A DNA stretch of 58,430 nucleotides from an uncultured Clostridia bacterium (GTDB lineage Bacteria; Bacillota; Clostridia; TANB77; CAG-508): positions 1 to 58,430 of the forward strand of contig CAKPPF010000008.1 in NCBI GenBank assembly GCA_934177485.1, given 5' to 3'. Position 1 is the first letter of the stretch. Each line of letters begins with the position of its first letter. Below the pieces are notes generated by a model. It did no database searches. It worked only from the letters and a program-made list of their open reading frames with translations, and had not been told where the DNA came from. The position numbers and the translations under genes were made by a program. Shown in pieces: positions 6,192 to 14,286 of this stretch.

Positions 6192-7364
6192 ATGTTACCA
6201 ACAATAAAATCAGACAGTATTTATCCACTATCAAATGATGTAGCAATATTTAACATTAACATAGTAGATATAATATTTTTAATAGGAGTTATATGCCTAA
6301 TAATAAAAAGAAAATCTATTTTCAATTCAAATAATGATGTATTGGATAAATATAATAGTAATAAAATAAAGGGATTATTGGCAATATTGATAATAATGCA
6401 CCACTTGTCTATCTATATAAAAGATGTAATTCTATTTAAAATACTTACGATAATAGGAATTATTGCGGTTTCAGCATTTTTCTTTTATTCGGGATATGGA
6501 TTAATGACAAGCTATTTAAAAAAAGAAAGTTACCTAAAAGACTTTTTGAATAAAAGAATAATGAAAATAGTTATACCATATATAATAGCAATTATATTTA
6601 CTGGTTTAGCATATCTATTAACTAGACAACTAACCCCTAGAAAAATTTTTAATTCTTTAGTTGAAGGAGAACCAATTGTAAGATTTTCGTGGTATGTGTT
6701 AGCAATTATTATTTTATATGTAGTCTTTTATTTGTCAGCTAAGTTTTTAAAAAAGAAGAAAATGATAAATATTGCAGTATTTGGTGGAACTATCTTATAT
6801 TGCATAGTTGTCAATAATGTTTTAGGTTTTAATAATTGGTGGGTTAATTCTTGCTTTGCATTTTTTATAGGTATATTTTGGGCAAGTTATAAAGAAAGAT
6901 ATGCCATAACATTAAAAGACAAAAATAAAATAATTAGATATGCAATAATACTTTTAATTATATTATTTGTAATAATAGGATTTCAATTTTTCACAAGTGA
7001 ATATGCTGCTATGGATATAATAAACAATACAAACCTAGCAGATGATATAATGAAGCAACCTATTCCTGTTATAAATATGAACATTATTTGTATAATATTA
7101 CTTTTTATGTTGTTTAATATATTAGAAAAAGTAAGATTAAATGATAAGGTATTTACTTTTTTAGGAAATATATCTTTTGAAATCTATTTATATCACGGAT
7201 TAGTTATGTATTTATTGAGAAATCCTTGTTATTATTGTAGAATCGATTATATATATGCTATTCTAGTAATCGGATTAAGTATAATATTAGCTAAACTCAT
7301 GAATGTAGCAAACAATAAAATATATGCTTTTTATTTGAGTAAAATTGAGAAAAAATCATGTTAA
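6192..7364 (+). CDS. Acyltransferase-3 family membrane protein
   Basis: Protein of 390 residues; ATG 6192 is taken because AGGAGA (6177-6182) lies nine bases ahead, while the in-frame ATG 6159 precedes it. About ten hydrophobic segments span the protein. The first cytoplasmic loop leads into NKIKGLLAILIIMHHLS, the conserved region of acyltransferase-3 proteins, with the His-His pair near residue 71 that is thought to be catalytic. FYSGYGLM and SFEIYLYHGLVMYL late in the chain are also family-typical. Such proteins transfer acetyl or other acyl groups to surface polysaccharide or lipid. It follows the transposon relic and could be cargo or resident; base composition does not differ clearly. 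Confidence 0.8.
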   Translation: MLPTIKSDSIYPLSNDVAIFNINIVDIIFLIGVICLIIKRKSIFNSNNDVLDKYNSNKIKGLLAILIIMHHLSIYIKDVILFKILTIIGIIAVSAFFFYSGYGLMTSYLKKESYLKDFLNKRIMKIVIPYIIAIIFTGLAYLLTRQLTPRKIFNSLVEGEPIVRFSWYVLAIIILYVVFYLSAKFLKKKKMINIAVFGGTILYCIVVNNVLGFNNWWVNSCFAFFIGIFWASYKERYAITLKDKNKIIRYAIILLIILFVIIGFQFFTSEYAAMDIINNTNLADDIMKQPIPVINMNIICIILLFMLFNILEKVRLNDKVFTFLGNISFEIYLYHGLVMYLLRNPCYYCRIDYIYAILVIGLSIILAKLMNVANNKIYAFYLSKIEKKSC

Positions 7365-7402
7365 TCATTTCAACAACTTACATAGATAGGGCAAATATGA
7401 AG

Positions 7403-7432
7403 TTGGAAATTACTTGTTTTTTATGATATAAT
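7403..7432 (+). promoter_or_regulatory. Promoter of the small membrane protein
   Basis: TTGGAA (7403-7408), 18 bases, then TATAAT (7427-7432), about 40 bases before the start codon. Confidence 0.55.
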
Positions 7433-7471
7433 CAAAACACAAGATAGTAAGTTGTAAAGGAGATGTGTTTT

Positions 7472-7867
7472 GTGAAAAAGAAAATCATATTATCTATTGC
7501 ATTTGTTTTAAGTTTATTGCCAATGTTATTAAATCAATATGGAGGAGCTAGAGGCGTTCAAGAAATATCAGGTTTAGGTAATTTATTTAATCCAATAGGA
7601 CTTGTATCTGTGTTGTTATTTATAATAGGTGTATGGGTATCTTTTAAAAATGTTAAAGTAAATAAGATATTAAGTATTTTAGGTGTAGTAGGTATTGTTA
7701 TTTCTGAAATTTATCAATTCTTAACTTGGCATATACTAACTATTACAGGAGAAATGAGCATACAAAATAGCATTAATTTTGCTTTTCCTGAATTTTATAT
7801 AGGATTAGCAATATCTTTAATTATGATTGTTGTTTATTTTGTAATTGATAAATTTGTAAAAGAATAA
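7472..7867 (+). CDS. Small four-helix membrane protein
   Basis: Protein of 131 residues. GTG 7472 is preferred (AAAGGAG nine bases before) over ATG 7463, which abuts the ribosome site. Four hydrophobic segments are visible, at about residues 4-22, 42-62, 70-90 and 105-126, joined by short loops. The first loop contains NQYGGARGVQEISGLGNLFNP. I do not recognise a family. It is followed after 26 bases by the TfoX-like gene and may share its transcript. Confidence 0.6.
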   Translation: MKKKIILSIAFVLSLLPMLLNQYGGARGVQEISGLGNLFNPIGLVSVLLFIIGVWVSFKNVKVNKILSILGVVGIVISEIYQFLTWHILTITGEMSIQNSINFAFPEFYIGLAISLIMIVVYFVIDKFVKE

Positions 7868-7893
7868 CAAATTACAATTTTGGAGGTAGTAAA

Positions 7894-8193
7894 ATGGCAA
7901 CAACAAAGGAATATAAAGACTTTATATTAGAACAATTAGATTTATTAGATAATATAACTTGTAAAGCAATGATGAGCGAATATTTATTATATTATAATAG
8001 TGTTTTATTTGGAGGAATATATGATAATAGATTACTTGTAAAAATAGTTAATAGCAATAAAAAATACAATATGCAAGAGCAAATACCTTATAAAAGTGCT
8101 AAACTTATGTATTTAGTAGATGGTATAGATAATAAAGAAACATTAAAAGAAATTGTAATTGAAACTTGCAGAGATTTGCCAAGCAAGAAGTAA
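7894..8193 (+). CDS. TfoX/Sxy N-terminal-domain protein
   Basis: Protein of 99 residues with GGAGG before ATG 7894. It matches the TfoX N-terminal fold: MATTKEYKDFILEQL, then a MMSEYLLYY strand, FGGIYDNRLLVK, a LMYLVD stretch and a closing helix with C. In Gammaproteobacteria TfoX (Sxy) regulates competence, but single-domain copies like this are widespread in Firmicutes and have no known role. No competence gene is nearby. A terminator follows directly. Confidence 0.8.
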   Translation: MATTKEYKDFILEQLDLLDNITCKAMMSEYLLYYNSVLFGGIYDNRLLVKIVNSNKKYNMQEQIPYKSAKLMYLVDGIDNKETLKEIVIETCRDLPSKK

Positions 8194-8249
8194 CACAAAT
8201 TACAATAAATCGCGTATATTATAATAGCATTTTAAATTTTTAAGTGAAT

Positions 8250-8279
8250 AAAAACACAGTAAATTGATGCTGTGTTTTT
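8250..8279. terminator. Bidirectional terminator
   Basis: AAAAACACAG (8250-8259) and CTGTGTTTTT (8270-8279) form a ten-base stem flanked by A and T runs, between the convergent TfoX-like and radical SAM genes. Confidence 0.85.
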
Positions 8280-8297
8280 ATTTTACTTTTCGAATAA

Positions 8298-9362
8298 TTA
8301 TTCCCTATTTTTTCTTTTTTCCCACTCTAGTTGATTTTGCCATATAAATTCATTTTGCTTAGGTTTAAAAGATACACAAGTAGGAACGAACTTTCCAAAT
8401 TTGTTCCTCTTGTTTTGGTTTGTACAAGGAGTATCTTTATCCATTTCATGTCCTAATAATTCATTTGTTGGTGAATTGTCCCATTCTATTTTATTATCAT
8501 AATATCTTGCTATTCCATATGGAGTTCCTATCATTAATGAACAAACACGAATTATTCCATTAGGATGCACTAATGCTCTTTCTCCTAATTTACATGAACA
8601 ATAACCATAATATTTGGGATTGCTTTCAAATTCTTCTCTTGTTGTAAATGATTGTGGTATTCTAACTGGAATAGAGTATTCATTATTTTCAACTTTCTTT
8701 TGAATTTCTCCCCATACACTAAACCATTCATCAATGCTTATATCAATACTTCCACTAAAGAAGTCTCGTGGAACACCTGATTTAAATAAATCATGAAAAT
8801 TTATTCTTTCTATTCCTAAGTCTTCTGCAAACCTTATCATTCTGTCTAAATATAAATTACCATTTTCGTCTCTCTCAATCATAGACTTACTTATACATGA
8901 AGTAATATCTATATTATATCCAAGTTCTTTAGCCAATCTTATGTTAGCAACACACTTATCGAATGAATTTGCTCCTCTTATTGGGTCATTAATTTCTTTT
9001 GTCGGTCCATCCAAGCTAAAAGTAACTTCATCAAGCATTTTAAATTCTGGCTTGTATAATAATTCACTATTAAACTGACCATTAGTATCAATTCTAACAT
9101 ACTCATAACCTAATTCTTTAGCTGTTTTAATTAATCTTAATAATGGTTCATTATTTTCTTTAATTCCATATAAAGTTGGTTCTCCACCCATTAGAGTAAG
9201 TTTAATTGCACCCATTTCTCTAAAATCACTAATTAACTTAATTGCATCTTCAATATCGATTTCTTTCTTTTTTACTTGAAATCCTATTTCTAATTTGTAC
9301 AGACATTGAACACACCTTAAATTACAATCATCTACTAAATATTGAACTTGTATAAAATTTTC
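8298..9362 (-). pseudogene. Radical SAM protein lacking a start codon
   Basis: The open frame runs from just after an in-frame TAA (9363-9365) to 8298, about 354 codons. The radical SAM motif is intact: CNLRCVQC near the head gives Cx3Cx2C for the [4Fe-4S] cluster that cleaves S-adenosylmethionine, followed by LTLMGGEPTL (the GGE motif). A Cys-bearing C-terminal region (YGYCSCKLGE, RVCSL, CTNQN) resembles a SPASM/twitch cluster domain. The first ATG (9213-9215) lies 3' of the CxxxCxxC motif, so a protein started there would lack its cluster. No start codon or ribosome site exists upstream, and the head overlaps the LysR gene. It is probably broken at its 5' end. Substrate unknown. Confidence 0.65.
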
Positions 9363-10211
9363 TTAGCAGTAGCAGACTGTAAAAGTTTTTCAAAAGCCGC
9401 TAATAATTTACACATAACACAACCTGCTGTAAGTTACGCAATTAAAACTTTAGAAGAAAATTTAAATGCAAAACTTTTTATAAGGAATTATAACCAAAGC
9501 ATTCTTACAAAAGAAGGGGAAATACTTATTTCTCATATAAAAAAAGCTTATAATAATATACTTGTTGGAGAAAAGCTCTTACAGGATTCTCATAATTTGA
9601 TTTTTGGTGATATTAATATTGGAGTTCCAACACATATAGGAACTACCTTAGTAATGCCCAAAATCTGTGAATTCCATAAATTTCATCCAAATATAAAATT
9701 TCACATTTTGAGTAAATCAACTAATTCTATGATAAGTTTATTAGAAAATAATTCCCTTGACTTTATAATTGATAGTTTTCCAATTGAAAACACCAATAGA
9801 ATAACTCTTGTGAATTTAAATAGAAGTAAAACATGCTTTGTTTCAAAAAATAATTTAAATGAGTCAATTACCGAAAATAATTATATGAATTTTGATTTTA
9901 TATTGCCAAACAAATCTACATCAAATAGATTAATGTTTGACGAATTACTATCAAAACAAGAAATAACAATATTTCCATCAGTTGAATCGTATTCAACTGA
10001 AATGGCAGTTCAATTTGTAAAGGAAGACTTCGGTATAGCGTGGCTTTTAAAAGATTCTATACAATACCAGTTAGATAATAAAATGCTATACGAAGTACCT
10101 ACTACATTTAAACTGCCTGAAATTCAATTGCAGCTAGCCTACATTGATAATTATATTTCTTTTCCAGCTAGAAAATTTATTGAAAAATATTTCATAAAGA
10201 ATCAGTCTTGA
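9342..10211 (+). CDS. LysR-type transcriptional regulator (5' end disturbed)
   Basis: About 289 residues. The winged helix-turn-helix is clear: FLAVADCKSFSKAANNLHIT, then QPAVSYAIKTLEENL. A periplasmic-binding-like effector domain follows from about residue 90. Only a TTG (9342) is available as start, there is no ribosome site, and an in-frame TAA lies just upstream. Normal family members begin one to three residues before this point. The head overlaps the opposite radical SAM frame by about 20 bases, so both promoters are missing. It may be silent or expressed from elsewhere. Its stop codon lies inside a perfect palindrome shared with the next gene. Confidence 0.75.
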   Translation: MNLYKIFLAVADCKSFSKAANNLHITQPAVSYAIKTLEENLNAKLFIRNYNQSILTKEGEILISHIKKAYNNILVGEKLLQDSHNLIFGDINIGVPTHIGTTLVMPKICEFHKFHPNIKFHILSKSTNSMISLLENNSLDFIIDSFPIENTNRITLVNLNRSKTCFVSKNNLNESITENNYMNFDFILPNKSTSNRLMFDELLSKQEITIFPSVESYSTEMAVQFVKEDFGIAWLLKDSIQYQLDNKMLYEVPTTFKLPEIQLQLAYIDNYISFPARKFIEKYFIKNQS

Positions 10212-10224
10212 TTCTTTATGAAAT
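10189..10224. terminator. 16-bp perfect palindrome over two convergent stop codons
   Basis: ATTTCATAAAGAATCA (10189-10204), loop GTCT, then its exact complement (10209-10224). The TGA of the LysR gene (10209-10211) and the TGA of the CYTH gene (10202-10204) occupy mirror positions, so both proteins end in FIKNQ plus one residue. No T-run follows on either side, so termination would rely on the stem alone. Confidence 0.7.
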
Positions 10225-10768
10225 AAAATGGATACCCTCTTTGATCAACATCGTCAAGGTTAAGATGCAATTTTTTTGCTTCATCGTCAAGTAATTTTCT
10301 TTCTTCTTCAATATCCATCTCTATTTTCTTAACTTCTATTTCTATAAAATATCCTAAATTTTCTACTCTATCTAATGCTATTTCATATTTATCATTTTTG
10401 TACATATAGGTATTTCTATTTTTATGTATCAAAGCAAACGAAACTATATTCAATTCATTAAATATTTTCTTCATTCTATCTACATCATCAATATTTACTT
10501 CATATTCATCGCAGTATAAATGTATTTCTTCTTTTTCAGGATAAAAATGTTTATAATTTAATATTTTCTTTTCCCCGCGTTCTCTTATACTTAACCACTT
10601 ATATGGATATTTTTCTTTTGTAAAATCCTCAAATTTGCTTGTAAAGTATTCGTCTTTTTGTTCAACTTCCTTTACAAATGTAGCATTTGAATTAAAGAAT
10701 TCTTTTAATTCGTTGAATTTCTCTTCGTTTATTTTTATCTTAATTTCTATTTCAATATCGTTACTCAT
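10202..10768 (-). CDS. CYTH-domain protein (CyaB/thiamine-triphosphatase type)
   Basis: Protein of 188 residues started at ATG 10768 behind AAAGGAG. It opens with EIEIKIKI, the ExExK-type metal/phosphate-binding strand of the CYTH fold. It continues with WLSIRERG, KILNYKHF, a DEYEV strand, YEIALDRVENLGYFIEIE and the closing helix, all lining the triphosphate tunnel. The family includes class IV adenylate cyclases and inorganic or thiamine triphosphatases; which one cannot be told from sequence. The start overlaps the ExoA stop by four bases (ATGA), so the two are translationally coupled. Confidence 0.85.
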   Translation of the reverse strand: MSNDIEIEIKIKINEEKFNELKEFFNSNATFVKEVEQKDEYFTSKFEDFTKEKYPYKWLSIRERGEKKILNYKHFYPEKEEIHLYCDEYEVNIDDVDRMKKIFNELNIVSFALIHKNRNTYMYKNDKYEIALDRVENLGYFIEIEVKKIEMDIEEERKLLDDEAKKLHLNLDDVDQRGYPFYFIKNQD

Positions 10769-11526
10769 CTTTTTGTCTCCTTTATATTAATTTCCATTGG
10801 AACATGATCAGAACCATAGATATCTTTGTATATTTTAACATTATTTATGCATTCTTGCATAGATTTACTAACAAAGAAATAGTCTATTCTCCATCCTAAA
10901 TTTCTGTTTCGAGCATCAAAGGCATATGGATACCATGTGTACTCCTCTCCATTCCTATTTAATGTTCTATAGGCATCTATAAGGTTTAAATTTATAAAAT
11001 CGTCCACAACTTTTCTTTCATCATCAGTAAACATTATATTTTTATGGTTTTGTTTTGGTCTTGCCAAATCGATATCATTATGAGCTATGTTAAAATCTGT
11101 AGCAATTATTATATTTTTGTTTTCGTTTTTTATAATTTTCTCAATTATATCGCAAACTTCTAACTTATACTCAAGATTTTCTTTTTGTCTCCCACCGTGA
11201 ACCATATATAAATTGAATAATATAAAATCCTTAAATTCGCATTTGATTAATCTTCCATCATTGTCAAATCTTTCATGTTGTATTGTATAATCAACACATT
11301 CTGCCTTATCCCTTGAAAGAACCATAACTCCATTGTGCCCTTTTCTTTTACACTCATTAAAGTATGTATTGTATGAATTAGGAATTGTATTTTTTATAGC
11401 ATCAATATCTGAATTCTTAACTTCTTGCAAACATATAATATCATAATTTGAATTCAAAATTTTTTTCAAGTCTCCTTTTTCATATGCAGATTTATAGCCA
11501 TTTACATTCCATGTTAATATTTTCAT
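10765..11526 (-). CDS. exoA: Exodeoxyribonuclease III / AP endonuclease
   Basis: Protein of 253 residues; ATG 11526 is used because AAGGAGGA abuts the earlier ATG 11532. Motifs of the exonuclease III family appear in order: KILTWNVNG (metal site), DIICLQEVK with the catalytic Glu, an ATDFNIAH segment, RIDYFFVSK, and GSDHVPME with the catalytic His. It cleaves abasic DNA sites and removes 3' blocks in base excision repair. It is the first gene of a two-gene unit with the CYTH gene. A 14-bp palindrome sits at its probable promoter. Confidence 0.92.
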   Translation of the reverse strand: MKILTWNVNGYKSAYEKGDLKKILNSNYDIICLQEVKNSDIDAIKNTIPNSYNTYFNECKRKGHNGVMVLSRDKAECVDYTIQHERFDNDGRLIKCEFKDFILFNLYMVHGGRQKENLEYKLEVCDIIEKIIKNENKNIIIATDFNIAHNDIDLARPKQNHKNIMFTDDERKVVDDFINLNLIDAYRTLNRNGEEYTWYPYAFDARNRNLGWRIDYFFVSKSMQECINNVKIYKDIYGSDHVPMEINIKETKR

Positions 11527-11556
11527 AAGCATTCCTCCTTTCTTTGTAATAAAAAC

Positions 11557-11570
11557 ATTACCGGGGTAAT
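11557..11570 (-). promoter_or_regulatory. Palindromic operator candidate at the exoA promoter
   Basis: ATTACC-GG-GGTAAT is a perfect 6+2+6 palindrome about 30 bases before the exoA start. On the minus strand a weak promoter (TTGCAA, 18 bases, TAGAAT) overlaps it, with the -10 box touching the palindrome. A dimeric repressor could bind here; none is identified. Confidence 0.4.
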
Positions 11571-11834
11571 TCTATCATATTAATATTTTCTTTTGCAATA
11601 TAAAAAATTGAAAAATATCTGTATTTTATCCTTGCAAAACATAAAAAGTTATGTTAAATTAGCAGTAGTAAATTGAATTTATAAAATGATAAATAAATGC
11701 ATAATTTTTCGCATACCTGTTGCGGAATGGCACCAGAAGAAGATTAGCTATAAGTTAATTTTTTTTTGTATTTATCTTCATTCATCTCTCAGCATATTTT
11801 AAGTAAATACACATACATTTTACTAAGTGATGTT
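11571..11834. other. Divergent intergenic region
   Basis: About 260 bases between exoA and the deacetylase. Apart from the exoA promoter side it holds a weak plus-strand candidate (TTGCAA near 11632, TAAATT 17 bases later). The relatively GC-rich patch GCATACCTGTTGCGGAATGG (near 11711) looks structured but fits no riboswitch consensus I know. Confidence 0.35.
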
Positions 11835-12620
11835 ATGAAAATTTTAGTTATAAGAAAATATTTTATTTATATCATTTTATTTGTTTTAATTCTAACTTCA
11901 TTTTTCTTTTTTTATAATATCAGAGATTATCAAATATGTAGTAGCACTGTTGTATATAGCAAGCCAGCATATAACGATTTAAATTTTCTACTTACTAGTA
12001 AGGAAAAAGTGGCATTTTTAACCTTTGATGATGGTCCTAGTTCTATTGTAACTCCAAAAATTTTGGATATTTTAAAGGAAGAAAATGTTGTTGCAAGTTT
12101 TTTTGTACTTGGAAAACATGTAAAAGAAAACCCAGAAATCGTAAAAAGAGCATATCAAGAAGGCCATTTTATTGCTAATCATGGTTATTCTCATAATTCA
12201 AATTTACTTTATAAAAGCAGCACAGATTTTATAAATGAGATTATTAATACAGATAAAGAAATAGCAAACGCTATAGGTGCTCAAACATACAGTTCTCATG
12301 TTTTTAGATTTCCAAATGGATTTATGTCCCCAATTTATAGACGAAAAAAGAAAGCTTTATTGCCTTCTTTAGTTAGTATAAATTATAACTACTTAGATTG
12401 GAATGCTTTAAACAAAGACTCTGAAAAAAAGTACTCTACTGCACAACTATTATCAAATTTAAAGAAAAGTATAAAAGGTAAAGATACTTTAGTAATTTTG
12501 ATGCATGATACAGGTGATGTAAATAAAACATATGATGTTTTAAAAGAATCTATTGAATATTTAAGACATCAAGGATATGAATTTAAAAATCTTTATGAAT
12601 TTATAGAAAAAGTGACTTAG
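11835..12620 (+). CDS. Polysaccharide deacetylase (NodB-type), membrane-anchored
   Basis: About 261 residues from ATG 11835 (MKILVIRKYF); an earlier in-frame ATG at 11766 would add 23 residues with no better ribosome site. An N-terminal hydrophobic helix (residues 10-28) anchors it outside the membrane. The NodB domain shows TFDDGPSS (catalytic base and metal Asp), NHGYSHN (HxxxH-type metal His), a RFPNG segment in the RxPxG position and LVILMHDT near the end. Such enzymes remove acetyl groups from peptidoglycan or other polysaccharide and can confer lysozyme resistance. It is monocistronic, ended by the hairpin at 12685-12724. Confidence 0.88.
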   Translation: MKILVIRKYFIYIILFVLILTSFFFFYNIRDYQICSSTVVYSKPAYNDLNFLLTSKEKVAFLTFDDGPSSIVTPKILDILKEENVVASFFVLGKHVKENPEIVKRAYQEGHFIANHGYSHNSNLLYKSSTDFINEIINTDKEIANAIGAQTYSSHVFRFPNGFMSPIYRRKKKALLPSLVSINYNYLDWNALNKDSEKKYSTAQLLSNLKKSIKGKDTLVILMHDTGDVNKTYDVLKESIEYLRHQGYEFKNLYEFIEKVT

Positions 12621-12684
12621 TCACATATGCATTTTGATTCGCAAATATACACTGTCTAAAGTAACTTAACCTTTTTATATAAAT

Positions 12685-12724
12685 AAAAGAAACAATACTT
12701 CAGAATTGAAATATTGTTTCTTTT
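12685..12724. terminator. Bidirectional terminator
   Basis: AAAAGAAACAATA (12685-12697) pairs with TATTGTTTCTTTT (12712-12724) between the convergent deacetylase and the small gene at 12723. Confidence 0.85.
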
Positions 12725-12977
12725 ATTCTTTAATTGCTACTAATAATTCGTTTTCTTTTACTCTAACTTGTTGACTATTCTTGTAGTATATATCGCCTGG
12801 GAATAAAACAGAATAGTTATTATTTGTTAGTTTTCTTTTTATTAGATCTATTACAACCATAGCTTCTTCTTTTGTTAAATTCATTTTTACTCTTATTTCA
12901 TAGTAAGTAAAAATAAGGAATTTTCCTTCTTTATCAATTTTATTATTAATGTATTTATCTAGTTCGTCTATTGTCAT
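12723..12977 (-). CDS. Small conserved-looking protein of unknown function
   Basis: Protein of 84 residues, ATG 12977 with AGGAGG nine bases upstream. It contains two amphipathic helices (TIDELDKYINNKI; LTKEEAMVVIDLIKRKL) around a central FLIFTYYEIRVKM strand, a layout like a small winged-helix domain. No Cys, no membrane segment. The last codons overlap the terminator by two bases. It stands alone and I cannot name a family. Confidence 0.6.
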   Translation of the reverse strand: MTIDELDKYINNKIDKEGKFLIFTYYEIRVKMNLTKEEAMVVIDLIKRKLTNNNYSVLFPGDIYYKNSQQVRVKENELLVAIKE

Positions 12978-13104
12978 AGCTTTTGCCTCCTATATATCGT
13001 TATATTATCACAAAAGCAGACAATTGACAAGTACAATCATCTGCTCTTTTTAAGTTTTTTTCTTTATTTAACTTAAGTGTATAATACAAAGATATTTATA
13101 TTAT

Positions 13105-13902
13105 TTATCCTAGTGCTACATCTAATATCATCATTAAAATAAATCCTGTAATTAGTCCAAAAGTGGCTAAATTTTTATTTTCCTTCACCGACTCTGGTAA
13201 CAGTTCTCTTGCTACAACTGTTATCATTGCACCAGCTGCAAATGCTAATAAGAATGGTAATAAACTTCTTATATAAATTACAAGAATTGCACCTATAACA
13301 GCTGATATTGGTTCAACTAATGCTGATGCCTGCCCTATCATAAAACTCTTAAATCTTGTGTATCCTTCGCTTCTTAATGGAAGTGATACTGCTGCTCCTT
13401 CAGGAAAGTTTTGTATACCTATTCCTAAAGCAAGCATTAAAGCTCCAATTGAAGTTACTCCTGGAATATTGCTTGCAATACCTCCGAATGCCACTCCTAT
13501 TGCCATTCCTTCAGGAATATTATGAATTGTAATAGCAGATACTAATAATATAACTCTTTTTAATGAACTAGTGCCTCTAGAATCTGTCTTATTTTTTAGT
13601 GTTTTATCTAAAAATTTATCGGAAACTAAAACAAAAACTCCACCAATTATAAATCCTAATGCAGGTAAAAGCCATGCTATGTATCCAAGCTCGGCTGATA
13701 AGTCTATTGATGGTGCTAATAAAGACCAAAATGATGCTGCAATCATAACTCCGGCACTAAATCCTAATATTGTATCTAATACTTTTCTATTCATTTCTTT
13801 AAAAAAGCAAACCACCAGTGCCCCTAATGCAGTTATTCCCCATGTAAAAGTTCCAGCAATTAAAGCCTGAAATACATGATTTAAATTTTCAAACCAATCC
13901 AA
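13105..13902 (-). CDS. ZIP-family metal transporter
   Basis: About 265 residues. TTG 13902 fits the ribosome site (GAGG eight bases before) better than the GTG at 13911, which overlaps it; the start is uncertain. Seven to eight hydrophobic segments are visible. The metal-path helices carry the ZIP signatures TIHNIPEGMAIGVAFG (HNxPEG) and GIGIQNFPEGAAVSLPL. The family imports zinc, iron or manganese down a gradient. A loop of charged residues (DKFLDKTLKNKTDSRG) lies between helices 3 and 4. No Zur or Fur box was found in the short upstream region. Confidence 0.9.
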   Translation of the reverse strand: MDWFENLNHVFQALIAGTFTWGITALGALVVCFFKEMNRKVLDTILGFSAGVMIAASFWSLLAPSIDLSAELGYIAWLLPALGFIIGGVFVLVSDKFLDKTLKNKTDSRGTSSLKRVILLVSAITIHNIPEGMAIGVAFGGIASNIPGVTSIGALMLALGIGIQNFPEGAAVSLPLRSEGYTRFKSFMIGQASALVEPISAVIGAILVIYIRSLLPFLLAFAAGAMITVVARELLPESVKENKNLATFGLITGFILMMILDVALG

Positions 13903-13970
13903 TTTATTCACCTCGCATTATATATTATGTTTATTATTTATGCTTGGTTACAAAATTGTGTAGTTTACTT

Positions 13971-14153
13971 CTATTTCCAACATTTTTTTACATACATAAT
14001 TCCATTTAAAGTTTGTTTACTTGCATTTAAAGTAACATTACCTCCATTTGTTCCATTGTTTCCCCATTCAGATGTGCCTATACTACTAATTAAAATATTA
14101 CTTCCATAAGAAATTTTGCAATTATTTAGATTAATTACTGCATCTGTATTGTT
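13971..14153 (-). pseudogene. Remnant of a Gly/Asn/Ser-rich surface protein
   Basis: After an in-frame stop (14154-14156) the minus strand reads open for 60 codons to TAG at 13971-13973: NNTDAVINLNNCKISYGSNI at the head, then a WGNNGTNGGNVTLNASK stretch. The turn-rich N/G/T/S pattern is that of beta-helix or adhesin-like surface proteins. There is no start codon. Its 5' edge coincides with a repeat (14151-14177). The rest of the 375-base gap between the ZIP and transglycosylase genes holds that repeat and a terminator. Confidence 0.45.
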
Positions 14154-14177
14154 CTAGCCTGATTCGAGTTTTCGACT
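14151..14177. repeat. GTTCTA-CTGATT-GA-TTTTCGACT repeat, copy 1
   Basis: GTTCTAGCCTGATTCGAGTT then TTCGACT. A close copy, GTTCTAACTGATTTGAATTT then TCGACT, stands at 53925-53950. Both lie 3' of a minus-strand gene just beyond its terminator. Confidence 0.4.
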
Positions 14178-14245
14178 AAAAAGAGAAAAGCTCAAATGAC
14201 TAGCGATTATAGCTTTTAATATAATAATAATTTTCCTATTATATT

Positions 14246-14282
14246 AAAAATCACTATATATGCATTATATACAGTGATTTTA
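14246..14282 (-). terminator. Terminator of the glycosyltransferase gene
   Basis: AATCACT (14249-14255) and AGTGATT (14273-14279), extended by AT pairs, form a hairpin directly after the stop at 14287, followed on the minus strand by TTTTTAAT. Confidence 0.7.
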
Positions 14283-14286
14283 TTTT

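Noticed and set aside
11690..11765. Possible riboswitch before the deacetylase (GTTGCGGAATGGCACC region)
   Set aside because: No match to c-di-GMP, c-di-AMP, SAM, preQ1 or other consensus cores I could recall, and no terminator or sequestered ribosome site.
13012..13050. AGCAGA...TCTGCT with T-run as terminator after the ZIP gene
   Set aside because: Six-base stem with a 19-base loop is too weak to call.
13927..14109. Plus-strand open frame of 60 codons between the ZIP and glycosyltransferase genes
   Set aside because: The opposite strand gives the better, surface-protein-like reading; the plus frame has no ribosome site.
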